Below, piece after piece: positions 1 through 8,412 of a stretch of 64,000 bases of DNA (positions within the stretch are counted from its first letter, which is position 1; each line of letters opens with the position of its first letter). Source of the stretch: Psychrobacter sp. ANT_WB68. GTDB lineage: Bacteria > Pseudomonadota > Gammaproteobacteria > Pseudomonadales > Moraxellaceae. The position numbers were made by a program, and so were the translations under genes. The notes under the pieces are model-generated. The model was not told the origin of the DNA and searched no databases. It worked only from the letters and a program-made list of their open reading frames with translations. The stretch lies in assembly GCF_008369115.1 (NCBI RefSeq), contig NZ_VOAZ01000001.1, positions 806,001 through 870,000 of the forward strand, in the 5' to 3' direction.

Positions 1-681
1 ATCAAAACTGGCGGTTTGAAACAGCTGTCCTGTCTTAGAGGACTTTGACTTGCTGTCTATCGCTACATGAGTACGTAGGTCGATAGGCAGTTGTGCTAAT
101 CCGTCTTTTTGTAGCTCGTCAAAAGTGAGTTTGGACTTGTTTTTATTGTCAGCTTCAAGCTCAGCTTGCCACCTTTTTAAATGTTCAAGCGTCCAATAAG
201 CAACACCAGGCTTTGGCTTACCTTTTATCGGAGTTTCCATTTGTACTGGCAATAGACCATCAGGCAGGTCGCTACCACAATCAGGGTCTAATGCTTTTGG
301 CGCCAGTCGAACCAGTTGAATCTTTGCATTGGTTTCTTCAGCTTCATTATTGTCTGATTTGGCTTCAAAATATAGAGCATCAGCTGGCTCTGGCACTAGT
401 ATCTCAACGTGCTGCAGTGACTCATCGAATCTGGCTAAATAAGGTCCTGTAGATTTGATAGCGAGTACCTGCTGATAGGATTGGTTGGTGACGTTGTCAA
501 CGGTGTGTTCATCAATCTGCGCTTGCTTTTGATTGATGCTCGTTGCTCTAATCAGCCCTGCCGCTGCTGATGGCATAGGGAAAACCACGTCTGCTGCTGA
601 TGCTTGTGAACCAAAAGGTTTGCCTGATCGAAATACTAAAGGGGCAAGAGGTTCAATAAGGTAATTAGTCATTAAGGTCAT
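1..681 (-). CDS. cmr3: Type III-B Cmr complex subunit Cmr3 (partial, N-terminal part)
   Basis: About 227 N-terminal residues of a RAMP protein; the C-terminus lies beyond the left edge. The N-terminus has the Cmr3 pattern of a 'PLVFRSGKPFG' segment followed by 'FPMPSAAAGLIRA'. Cmr3 is known to hold the 5' crRNA handle next to Cas10 in the Cmr effector. The ATG chosen starts two bases after the cmr2 stop, so the genes are translationally linked; a second in-frame ATG three codons in is possible. Position after cmr1 and cmr2 fits the usual cmr1-2-3-4-5-6 order, so cmr4-6 are expected to the left. Confident family call, partial gene. Confidence 0.88.
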   Translation of the reverse strand, partial: MTLMTNYLIEPLAPLVFRSGKPFGSQASAADVVFPMPSAAAGLIRATSINQKQAQIDEHTVDNVTNQSYQQVLAIKSTGPYLARFDESLQHVEILVPEPADALYFEAKSDNNEAEETNAKIQLVRLAPKALDPDCGSDLPDGLLPVQMETPIKGKPKPGVAYWTLEHLKRWQAELEADNKNKSKLTFDELQKDGLAQLPIDLRTHVAIDSKSKSSKTGQLFQTASFD

Positions 682-683
682 TA

Positions 684-2522
684 CTATTCTTTCCCCAGTT
701 CTTGTTGTGTTTTGGCTGCAAACCAACGTGCCACGATGAGCTCATCAGCCAATTTATCTAAACCTATATCTACACCGCGGTATTTTAGTTGTTTTATAGT
801 CTCGCCTTCGATGTTATTACCGGTGGCTGTACGTGCCTGTTTTAGCATGCGCTTTAATTCAGCTGAGCGAATACCTTGTCGTAGGTCATCTTGATCTTTT
901 GCAATCAGATACGTGCTTAGATGGATGTCTCTAATGTCATAAGCCACGCGGCTAGGGATGTCTTTATTGACGTACATTTTTATCCACTTTTGGAAGGCTT
1001 CTAAGCTTGTAGTGTCGTCCCACTGGTATCTAACGTGAATATCATTACCTGAACGTACAGAAAGCAGAAGACTCAATGCATTACGACGTTTGCTAATATC
1101 ATCTTTGATATGATCGCCTTTGGCATGTTTTTCTGCTTGATTTGCCAAATCGCGTATTACACTCATTGGAGTCATAATATGGCAAACTGCCAAACCAACA
1201 GATAGGGTAGGTGACTTATCAACGCCAAGGCTTTTGCTAACGTCTAGCAATCTGGCTTTGAAGTCATCACTCAGTCGTTTGCTACAATCATAAGCTTGGT
1301 CTAGTGGTACAAAGCCTAGTACATCATCACCGCCTGCGTAGATGCAGTGGCCACTATAGGCACGCATAGTATCAGGCACGCTTTCTGCAAAGTCTGACAG
1401 CGCTTTAGTGATTTCTTGATGTTCTTGTAAGCTTGTTGCTTTGTCCAATAGCTCGCCCATGCGGTCACCGTCTGCTAATAGCATAACGCCATAGCTATAA
1501 GGCTCACCATATTCTTTCCAAACAGGTAAGAGCTGGTGCTTTAGTAGCTTTAGTTGGTCACCTATTGCGTCATCTATCTGCTTCCATTCTTGTATAGCAG
1601 CATCTAACCGGTATGGATACAGTAATTGGGCATCATAAGCAAAATCTGCATATATGCTTCGAGCAGTACTGCTATCTATATTACCTCGCACACGAGTTGC
1701 TGCACCTAGCTTGACCAGCTGGCTGTAAATTGCTTTTACTTGCTCATAATTTTCGTGCTGAATTAATGATTCTTGTATCCAAGCATGAGCCGTTACGCGA
1801 GTAAAAGGGGTAAACTGTTCGACAGTATCAGCAAAACCTAAGCGCTTGATGGTACCGAGACAGTCTAGTTGCTCAGAATCTGACAAGGACAGTTTGGTGC
1901 GGGTTTTTGTTTTTAGTTTATTGTGAGAGTTGTTAAGTATCGTCTCATATGCTCCGTCAAGTGATGACTTGGGTAGCATACGAGTAGCATCGTATGGGTC
2001 TGTCGCTGCAGGCGGAAAATCTCGGGTTGCTTTACGAGCAGCTAGTGCGCTTGATGCTTTTTGAATGGCGTTTTTATAACCATCACTGTCAGAAGTATCA
2101 ATTTTTGCCCAAGCCGCTTGTATCTCAAGATAGTTGGTTTTTTGCGTATCCCAAATATCTTGTCGGATGTCGTCTCTCGCATGATCTAATTGCTTTAAAG
2201 CAGCATCTACTTCATACAAAAATCGGTCTTGGGTCGCTTTTTTAGCTTGGGTGATAATCCTTCTAAGCTCGTCAGTACTATTAGCTTCAATGACGACTTG
2301 TAGCTTGTTGCCTACTGAGAAGTCACTATTCATCTCTAACAATGAATGATTCTCTACATATGGGAAAATAAGAGTGGCATCTTGTTCTTTTAGGCTTTTG
2401 GCACACGATTTTGCAAGCTCTGATAATAGCCATGAGCCGCTCCACAAATCACGACTGCGACGAGCAGCGGCAATCATGCTTTGTACGGGCCCTATAGATA
2501 GCATAACTAGGTATTGATTCAT
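684..2522 (-). CDS. cmr2: Cas10 (Cmr2), large subunit of type III-B effector, HD-less, GGDD intact
   Basis: 612 residues. The N-terminus opens directly with the Cmr2 signature 'SIGPVQSMIAAARRSRDLW' at residues 9-27, so the HD phosphohydrolase/DNase domain found at the front of many Cas10 proteins is absent. A palm segment 'LLADGDRMGELLD' lies near residue 350 and the cyclase motif 'YAGGDD' at 395-400 is intact. Known biology: target RNA binding switches on the palm domains to make cyclic oligoadenylates from ATP. Inference: this system has no Cas10 single-strand DNase and relies on the CARF proteins encoded upstream. It sits between cmr1 (38 bp) and cmr3 (2 bp) on the same strand. Confidence 0.95.
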   Translation of the reverse strand: MNQYLVMLSIGPVQSMIAAARRSRDLWSGSWLLSELAKSCAKSLKEQDATLIFPYVENHSLLEMNSDFSVGNKLQVVIEANSTDELRRIITQAKKATQDRFLYEVDAALKQLDHARDDIRQDIWDTQKTNYLEIQAAWAKIDTSDSDGYKNAIQKASSALAARKATRDFPPAATDPYDATRMLPKSSLDGAYETILNNSHNKLKTKTRTKLSLSDSEQLDCLGTIKRLGFADTVEQFTPFTRVTAHAWIQESLIQHENYEQVKAIYSQLVKLGAATRVRGNIDSSTARSIYADFAYDAQLLYPYRLDAAIQEWKQIDDAIGDQLKLLKHQLLPVWKEYGEPYSYGVMLLADGDRMGELLDKATSLQEHQEITKALSDFAESVPDTMRAYSGHCIYAGGDDVLGFVPLDQAYDCSKRLSDDFKARLLDVSKSLGVDKSPTLSVGLAVCHIMTPMSVIRDLANQAEKHAKGDHIKDDISKRRNALSLLLSVRSGNDIHVRYQWDDTTSLEAFQKWIKMYVNKDIPSRVAYDIRDIHLSTYLIAKDQDDLRQGIRSAELKRMLKQARTATGNNIEGETIKQLKYRGVDIGLDKLADELIVARWFAAKTQQELGKE

Positions 2523-2560
2523 GGTATTTCCGTATTATGATAATTATTTAGTAGAGACGT

Positions 2561-3796
2561 TTATTTTGCGAAATAAGTCAGAAAAGCCTGCATAGGATCC
2601 TGTCCACCGTTTTCGCTAATCGGGCGAGTATGTTCAGCTGCATCAATCTTCCAAACAGGATATTCATTTCTACCCACGGTCACCTTCATATCTAAAATGT
2701 GTTGATATGGTAGTACTAGGGCTGATGGGCGCCATTGCGTTATCCCTTTTTGATCCTCCCCAGCATAGACTGCTCGCAATATCAGCGGGCTGGCTAGACG
2801 CTCTCCTTCGGCAGGGCTAACGGTGTTATCTCCGCTGGGTTCGCCACGACCGACAAAAGGAAATAAAATGGGCATTCCAAACACTGCTCTAGGAAATACA
2901 TTGCCAGCTAAGTGCTCTGGAGCATGATTTTCATGATGTGTGTTTTGAATACGCCTTAAAGCATCAGGTTCAGGCCAACGGCTGCGGCCAGGTCGATTTT
3001 TCTGCTGACCAGGGTTACGACCTACGCCAGGTGCTTGTCTAAATTCGCTTAGCTTAGCAATAGCAGATTGCAGTGCTGACAATGCGCTAGAAGTAGGGTT
3101 TCTCTGTATTAAATGACAATTAGCTTCTGCTATTTCATCTAAACTAGGTATTTCTGCGATCTGTGGATAGTCTGTAGATTCTTTAACTTGCACAGATCCT
3201 AACCCTTTGCGACTACGAAAGCCTAACCCGCCAAAGCTTGCCCACCATCTTAATGTTTCAATAACTTGATCTTTTTTCGTAGTGTCTTTTGCTAATAAAG
3301 GACTAAAGGCAAAGCCTAGTTTCCAACTGATTTCTGGTTTGAGTAATCTATGAGGATTTAAAGCAGGATCTGTCTCGTTGTAAGCTGGGAACAGTACATA
3401 TTTTAATTGCGATAAGCTGCTATCATCATAATCTATTAAGCTCTGTCGTATTTTGTTTGGAGAAGGTACATCAAAAACTCTTAAGAAAACCTGACCAGCT
3501 GTTCCATCGTCATCACCTGAGCCCATGCCGCCCCATAAGGTAAATTCTTGCTTTTGAATTTCTTCATCACTACCTAGCTGCCATTTATTTTTGGCAAGCA
3601 GTCGCCACCAAAACCTTAATTGCCCACGAATACTACTGGCTCGTATCGGCATTTGTTCATCGACTACCACTGACTTAACGCCGCCACCATACATAGGGGT
3701 AACTAGCTCACAGCTTAAGCTATGCCACTCTAATACTGGATCTATAGCAGTAAGGGATGGCACCTCAATACTTTCGTTAGGTACTCTAAGACTCAT
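2561..3796 (-). CDS. cmr1: Type III-B Cmr complex subunit Cmr1
   Basis: 411 residues of the RAMP superfamily. Near residues 30-65 is the Cmr1 hallmark: 'CELVTPMYGGG', then 'PIRASSIRGQLRFWWR'. A second RAMP-type glycine-rich stretch, 'FGGLGFRSRKGLGSV', lies near residue 190. Cmr1 caps the 3' end of the crRNA in the Cmr complex. The ATG is preceded by AAGGAG at good spacing. It is the first core cmr gene, after two coiled-coil genes on the same strand, and is followed closely by cmr2. Length is normal for the family. Confidence 0.94.
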   Translation of the reverse strand: MSLRVPNESIEVPSLTAIDPVLEWHSLSCELVTPMYGGGVKSVVVDEQMPIRASSIRGQLRFWWRLLAKNKWQLGSDEEIQKQEFTLWGGMGSGDDDGTAGQVFLRVFDVPSPNKIRQSLIDYDDSSLSQLKYVLFPAYNETDPALNPHRLLKPEISWKLGFAFSPLLAKDTTKKDQVIETLRWWASFGGLGFRSRKGLGSVQVKESTDYPQIAEIPSLDEIAEANCHLIQRNPTSSALSALQSAIAKLSEFRQAPGVGRNPGQQKNRPGRSRWPEPDALRRIQNTHHENHAPEHLAGNVFPRAVFGMPILFPFVGRGEPSGDNTVSPAEGERLASPLILRAVYAGEDQKGITQWRPSALVLPYQHILDMKVTVGRNEYPVWKIDAAEHTRPISENGGQDPMQAFLTYFAK

Positions 3797-3906
3797 TGAC
3801 TGCTCCTTTATTTGATGTTTAATGCCTATTAGTTATATTGCTAATAATCTTAGAGATAATGCTCAGATCTCTACAAAATATAGTTTTACTGCAAGGGTGC
3901 TGCATA

Positions 3907-4476
3907 CTAAGCAGCGCGCAGTCTTGCGCGCTCGATCCCACGCTCATACCAATCTCGACCTTTTTGTCCGCAGTTATCACGTATATACAGCTTGTACTCA
4001 CGTGTTGACTGGTTTATTTGGCGAATCTCAAGGAGCTTTTGTTCTTTGGTTTCTGCCAATAGTACAAGTTGCTCTTTAGCTTCATTAAACTGCTCTCGCA
4101 TTTGCTGCAGATGCTCTCTGATAGCCTGATTTTGAGAACCAGGCGCTGCATCACGCTGCTTTTTCAGCTCGCCGATACATTGACCAAAAGACTGCTGTTT
4201 TGCACGAAATATAGCGACGATCTTTTTATGGTTCTCAAGCTCTTTATACAAAGCATCTGCCGTTAGATGAGAAGCATGATGCAGTTCAATATGCTCATAA
4301 AAGTCTTGATTCTTCTCGTAGTTCGCGCGGCGCTCTGCAATTTGCTGCTGGCGTTGAGCAGTTTCTTCAGACAGTCGGCGGCTGGATAAGTTGTAAGATG
4401 CACAGGCATTTTGCTCTTCGTTACTTAACCAAGCAACAACACCAACTGCGGCAGCGATACCAAGAACCCAATACAT
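3907..4476 (-). CDS. Membrane-anchored coiled-coil protein of the CRISPR locus
   Basis: 189 residues, not assigned to a known family. Residues 1-17 ('MYWVLGIAAAVGVVAWL') form one hydrophobic segment, probably a signal anchor, followed by a long charged region rich in E, Q, K and R with heptad-like spacing (about residues 35-155). The C-terminus is basic. A strong AGGAG precedes the ATG. It lies between the NE0113-like CARF gene and cmr1, next to another coiled-coil gene, and shares their direction. Inference: an accessory membrane component of the type III response, by analogy with membrane effectors such as Csx23 and CorA. No CARF fold is visible, so direct ligand sensing cannot be claimed. 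Confidence 0.7.
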   Translation of the reverse strand: MYWVLGIAAAVGVVAWLSNEEQNACASYNLSSRRLSEETAQRQQQIAERRANYEKNQDFYEHIELHHASHLTADALYKELENHKKIVAIFRAKQQSFGQCIGELKKQRDAAPGSQNQAIREHLQQMREQFNEAKEQLVLLAETKEQKLLEIRQINQSTREYKLYIRDNCGQKGRDWYERGIERARLRAA

Positions 4477-4537
4477 AGACTTCTCCTACATAGCTAATAT
4501 CAGATTTTAGATAATCAAACTTGAGACACTGACGACA

Positions 4538-5041
4538 TTAACTAACGTCAGTAAAAGTCCGGGGCTGACTGTTATCTCTTAGCGCATCTGTTAACACAAC
4601 GAAAGCATCTATAGGTGCTCGTGTATTGTTAATGTATTCCTTGGCCAGCTCAGATTGCTGTTGTGACAGCTGAGAGATGATTGTCATCATGCTTTGCTTG
4701 ATGCCTTCTGATACGTTAGGTGATGTCACTACCTCTAAGTAACGATTAAGCTCCAAACGCCCTTTTTCAAACATCTGCATATGATTAGCACTTAAGTTTT
4801 TTATATTCTTAAGCGTGATCTTATGTGCATGAGCAATGGTATTTAGCTTAGTCATACTAGCGTTATACTCATTTTCAAGCTGTTGCATAACAGCATTAGC
4901 CTTGCTATGCATATCGGCTCGTTGCAACTCGACTTGCTGTGTTGCCAAGCGGTATTGCATGATCGATTGGCACAAGCTCAGGCCTTCTTTTAAAGCGGCG
5001 ACAGCGACAGTATGACTAACAACAACAGCAGGTAAGGCCAT
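4538..5041 (-). CDS. Coiled-coil hypothetical protein of the CRISPR locus
   Basis: 167 residues with no recognised family. The N-terminal 30 residues are alanine/valine rich ('AVVVSHTVAVAALKEG') and could be an amphipathic or weakly membrane-associated helix. Most of the rest is predicted helical with many Q, E, K, L and M residues. The start has GAGGAG eight bases upstream. A CAAGCTTG palindrome and a TATAGA-like -10 box lie about 50-90 bp before the start, suggesting its own promoter. It is followed 61 bp later by the membrane coiled-coil gene, and the two probably work as a pair. Function unknown. Confidence 0.7.
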   Translation of the reverse strand: MALPAVVVSHTVAVAALKEGLSLCQSIMQYRLATQQVELQRADMHSKANAVMQQLENEYNASMTKLNTIAHAHKITLKNIKNLSANHMQMFEKGRLELNRYLEVVTSPNVSEGIKQSMMTIISQLSQQQSELAKEYINNTRAPIDAFVVLTDALRDNSQPRTFTDVS

Positions 5042-5119
5042 GGGGTATTCTCCTCAAGTATTTAATATTTGGTTTTGATGGTATTAAATATATCGTGTTC
5101 TATACTGTAAAACTGAGAC

Positions 5120-5131
5120 CGCAAGCTTGTG
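5120..5131 (-). promoter_or_regulatory. CAAGCTTG palindrome upstream of the coiled-coil gene
   Basis: Imperfect copy (GCACAAGCTTGC on the minus strand) of the palindrome found before several genes here. It lies about 84 bp from the start codon at 5041. Downstream on the minus strand come TCTCAG, ACAGT and a TATAGA box, an arrangement also seen in front of csx16. Confidence 0.4.
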
Positions 5132-5149
5132 CTATATTCAACGCTTTTT

Positions 5150-6283
5150 TTAAGACATGCTATTTATAATGATTGATTCAGGGGCTATACGAAGTTGAAA
5201 GGGAGAGCCTTTCCCTGCGCCTTGGTCGATATTGAGTTTGGCAGCAAGCTCGATACCTAAGGATTCTTTAAGAGCAGTTTGTAATCGAGATTTTGCTCCC
5301 TGAAAAAACTTCTTATCAACACTGATGTCTATATCTTCCTCATTCTTATGATCAGAGTAATAAGCTAGGTACTCTTCAGTCAGTTGACTGATATGACCTA
5401 ATTGCTGGCTATCAATATTTCTGTCGTTTATGTTTTTGGTAGGGGCGATAATGCCACCTTTGCCTGCTTTGCATCTATCTGCAAACCAGTTTAGTAGTGC
5501 CCATTCTCGTGGAGGTAAGTCATCTATGTTAAATTTACCATTGACGATAGCTTTTCTACTAAAACTGTTAAGCTCTAGGGTAATATCTTCATATGACTCA
5601 TTAATTTTTTGTACTACCTCGCTAAAGCTATCTTCTTTTCGTAACTGATGTTTAGGTAAAATTGCGTCGCGCATTCTCACAAATGGAATCTTGGCAAGCC
5701 AAACCTGCGCATCCCTTGCGTCACCAACTACTTTCGCATCACGGTCAGATACTAATCTTTCCTCTGGCGTTGGGTAAAAGAAATTTACGGCTTTTTCGAA
5801 CTCTGCTTGTACTAATACATGAGACAGAGAGTCTTGCGCACGTCCATATAGCGATAGAGCGTAGCCTGCATAGAAGCCCATCGTTTTGCGACCTCCTGCT
5901 ATAGAGACATGTACACTAGTGTCATCCATACTCGTAAAATCTTTTATCTTTTCGCAAATAATATCGGCTGATCTCTCATTGTCTTCAGGCGTTTTTAGAT
6001 CCATCAATGGTTTACCGTTTTGATCAGTAATCACATGTAGATGCGTAGTAGGGTCAAATTTGACTTTTTCCAAGATTGGATAATCACGCTTAAATTGCTC
6101 GAATACGCCATCTTCAAATAAACGCTTACGTATTTGGTTGAGTCCATCTTGTGTGCTTAATACATGCACTTCATCGGGCAACCACGTTTCTGAGCTGTTT
6201 TCATCACAGGCAAGCGCCCAAATGGTTTCAGTAATGATTTGTGGAGTCATACCAGTAACTAAAAATAAGATATTGCGTGACAT
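5150..6283 (-). CDS. CARF-domain CRISPR-associated protein, NE0113 family
   Basis: 377 residues. The N-terminal half matches the NE0113 type of CARF protein (Pfam PF09623/TIGR02584). It opens with 'ILFLVTGMTPQIITETIWAL' and has 'HVSIAGGRKTMGFYAGYALSLYG' near residues 125-147, the usual ligand-pocket loop. CARF domains bind cyclic oligoadenylates made by Cas10. The C-terminal half shows no clear HEPN R-x4-6-H motif; the segment near residues 335-355 ('SRLQTALKESLGIELAAKL') looks like a winged helix. It could therefore be a ligand-responsive regulator or a ring nuclease rather than a toxic RNase. A perfect 14-bp palindrome lies about 70 bp before the start. Family call is good, activity uncertain. 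Confidence 0.85.
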   Translation of the reverse strand: MSRNILFLVTGMTPQIITETIWALACDENSSETWLPDEVHVLSTQDGLNQIRKRLFEDGVFEQFKRDYPILEKVKFDPTTHLHVITDQNGKPLMDLKTPEDNERSADIICEKIKDFTSMDDTSVHVSIAGGRKTMGFYAGYALSLYGRAQDSLSHVLVQAEFEKAVNFFYPTPEERLVSDRDAKVVGDARDAQVWLAKIPFVRMRDAILPKHQLRKEDSFSEVVQKINESYEDITLELNSFSRKAIVNGKFNIDDLPPREWALLNWFADRCKAGKGGIIAPTKNINDRNIDSQQLGHISQLTEEYLAYYSDHKNEEDIDISVDKKFFQGAKSRLQTALKESLGIELAAKLNIDQGAGKGSPFQLRIAPESIIINSMS

Positions 6284-6345
6284 GAGCTTCTCTCTATAAA
6301 TTCGATGGTTTAAAGTTTACTCTGTTCATGATATTAGGGGCATTT

Positions 6346-6359
6346 TCACAAGCTTGTGA
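6346..6359 (-). promoter_or_regulatory. Perfect palindrome TCACAAGCTTGTGA upstream of the NE0113-family gene
   Basis: A 14-bp perfect palindrome between can2 and the NE0113-family gene, centred about 69 bp from the latter's ATG. A TAATAT box follows about 10 bp later on the minus strand, so the palindrome would overlap or flank a -35 region. Candidate operator; the binding protein is not identified. Confidence 0.5.
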
Positions 6360-6377
6360 GATTTAGCAATACACTTA

Positions 6378-7583
6378 TCAAGCGATGTAACGACCAAAGT
6401 CTAGTAGTTGTTTACCCATGATGACTTTTATACCGGTATCTTCAGCCACAGCGAGTGACTGATTAGAGATGTCGAATAAGCTAATGAAGTATTTATGCGT
6501 ATTAAGACCACCAACCTGTCCGACAGAATCAAATTTACGTAAGTCAGCATTGACCTTAGTAGTAGGGTTGTCTTGTCTATCCCAATTAACAGTCTTACAT
6601 TCAAATAGATGTAGGTATCCTGAATTGATATAGGCGACATCGACTTCATTACCATCGCTGGTCTTTTTGAACTGTAAGCCAATCTGTACATCGACTTGTT
6701 GCTGCTGTGCGATATAGTGCTGAACAATCCAAAGCCCTGTGAGCACTTCGAACCATTTTCCACCGACGAATTCGACAGCTTGCTTGTCTGCCCAAGTGAT
6801 AGTGCCTGCTGCACTGTCATAACTGAAGTATGGTTGAGGGGCTTGAGCCAATAGTTTCATCCAAGTAATACATTTTTTAAGCAGGTTGCTATCTTGCACC
6901 GCGACAGTATGAGGGAAGCTATGCTCAGACTGTTTCATCAGGCCTGCAGTCAAAGCATTAAGCAATAACACTAAGCTTTGCGCTTTATCAAAATCGGCCT
7001 TCATGTACTGATAAATTTGATTGATGTAATGATACTGCTGAGCAGGAAGGTCTAAAAATGAGGTTTCAGCGCTTACAGCTTGGTAACCCCGCGCTTTGAG
7101 GCGAGCTTCAATGTTTTCGGGTAGTACTAAATCGTAACATTGTTTACTAGGAGGGCGGTTATACCAGACCAACTGGTTATTGGCTCGACTTTGATAGACA
7201 CAGTCATAACGGCTACTGATTTGTGCGATTTGGTCTTGTGCAATACTCATAAGCTTGGTGCCGCCTGTGATATTAAAGATAATTTGCGACGCTTTGTTAT
7301 GAGCAATCCACTGTAGCAGCACGTCCTTTATGGCCTCTACATTGTTTTCTTCAATACCGCTTTGGAGATGTAGCTCCTCTATAGCTACTGGCGACACTTC
7401 AGAGCCAACTTGTAGCGCGGTCAAAACACTGGTTAGGTTGTCTACGTAACCTTTGGCACGAGTAAACTCGGTACTAATGATGACTATCTTCTTGATATCA
7501 GTGTTGTTTTCTTTAAACAAATGCCAGATAAGATAATAGTTGGCTTCGGTTTGGGCAGTGGCGGTTACGAATAATGTTTTCAA
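6378..7583 (-). CDS. can2: Can2/Card1-type cyclic-oligoadenylate-activated nuclease
   Basis: 401 residues: an N-terminal CARF domain (residues 1-140, with 'NITGGTKLMS' at 104-113) and a C-terminal PD-(D/E)XK nuclease domain. Visible catalytic-type residues are E279 in 'GGKWFEVLTGLW', D315 in 'GNEVDVAYI' and E328/K330 in 'LHLFECKTVNW', as in Card1/Can2 (DUF1887). Known relatives cut nucleic acid when bound to cA4. The start is a TTG preceded by AAGGTG at normal spacing. It lies between the kinase-like gene and the NE0113-family gene and is the most probable main effector of this HD-less Cas10 system. Confidence 0.92.
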   Translation of the reverse strand: MKTLFVTATAQTEANYYLIWHLFKENNTDIKKIVIISTEFTRAKGYVDNLTSVLTALQVGSEVSPVAIEELHLQSGIEENNVEAIKDVLLQWIAHNKASQIIFNITGGTKLMSIAQDQIAQISSRYDCVYQSRANNQLVWYNRPPSKQCYDLVLPENIEARLKARGYQAVSAETSFLDLPAQQYHYINQIYQYMKADFDKAQSLVLLLNALTAGLMKQSEHSFPHTVAVQDSNLLKKCITWMKLLAQAPQPYFSYDSAAGTITWADKQAVEFVGGKWFEVLTGLWIVQHYIAQQQQVDVQIGLQFKKTSDGNEVDVAYINSGYLHLFECKTVNWDRQDNPTTKVNADLRKFDSVGQVGGLNTHKYFISLFDISNQSLAVAEDTGIKVIMGKQLLDFGRYIA

Positions 7584-7653
7584 TTAGGCACCTTTTGATT
7601 TTTTGGATGTCTTATAGATTATAGCTTAGCATGGTGTTGGACTCATTAGTGCA

Positions 7654-8343
7654 TTAGACTATACTGATTTTTAACAAAAATTCACTACTATTTTCAGCGA
7701 AATATTGTTCTATCATAGCCATAATCTCTTGACAGATAGTTTGGGCGCTGACAACCGCAGTGTCGTACCTATATAGATGTATAGACTTATCTAGTAAGTA
7801 TGTTGCCCGAGTGCTATTCAGGCAGTTGAATAAACCAATATAATTGTTCTTCATGGCTATGACAGATGCTATGGTTTCCTCATGCCGGCCGTATTGGCGA
7901 TTTCTTTGAGCATAGCGCTCTAATAAGGTTGCATTTGGGGTATCAAGTTGAATGACGATGTCTGGTATAGCTATTAGACACTCTCGGCTACGCACTTGCT
8001 GGTAGTGCTCACTAGGGCTTAGATTGTCCTGAATGGCGTCATGCCACCTGACAGCTAAACTTGTTAGTATGCTTCTATCACTAATAATTAGATCGGAATT
8101 CCAGTCAGTGCGTGCAGCATGATAGTTAGAGCGTTCAGCATATAGCGCCCTAATATAAGTATCATTATTCTGCTGCTGTGCAAAACCATGTTCTAGATAA
8201 CTGCCCTGAGGAATAGGCTTAGTGGGCTGCAATATAGCAAGACACTGTTGGTTTGAGTTACAGTATGTCTTGAGGTAGGGCGTGAGCGTTTTTAGCAACG
8301 TGCTTTTACCAGTGCCTTTTATGCCTTCGATTGCAATATACAT
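7654..8343 (-). CDS. Thymidylate-kinase-like P-loop nucleotide kinase
   Basis: About 229 residues with a Walker A motif 'GIKGTGKS' near the N-terminus, a 'DLIISDRSILTSLAVR' segment like the DR(S/Y/F) motif of thymidylate and deoxynucleoside kinases, and a basic LID-like region near residue 160 ('ERYAQRNRQYGR'). Expected reaction: ATP-dependent phosphorylation of a nucleoside or nucleoside monophosphate; the substrate cannot be told from sequence. A GTG two codons upstream is the longest start, but AAGG fits this ATG better. It is too diverged to be the housekeeping tmk. It forms a same-strand run with the Gre-like, 164-aa and cupin genes. Confidence 0.75.
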   Translation of the reverse strand: MYIAIEGIKGTGKSTLLKTLTPYLKTYCNSNQQCLAILQPTKPIPQGSYLEHGFAQQQNNDTYIRALYAERSNYHAARTDWNSDLIISDRSILTSLAVRWHDAIQDNLSPSEHYQQVRSRECLIAIPDIVIQLDTPNATLLERYAQRNRQYGRHEETIASVIAMKNNYIGLFNCLNSTRATYLLDKSIHLYRYDTAVVSAQTICQEIMAMIEQYFAENSSEFLLKISIV

Positions 8344-8412
8344 GCTCACCCTTAGTATTTTTCAATAAGTTGATAGCCACTGTCATTTACTGAACTATGC
8401 TTATAGGCTCTG

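Noticed and set aside
684..3796. Type III-A (Csm) assignment
   Set aside because: Cmr1 is present and the Cas10 N-terminus and gene order are of the Cmr type, so III-B is preferred.
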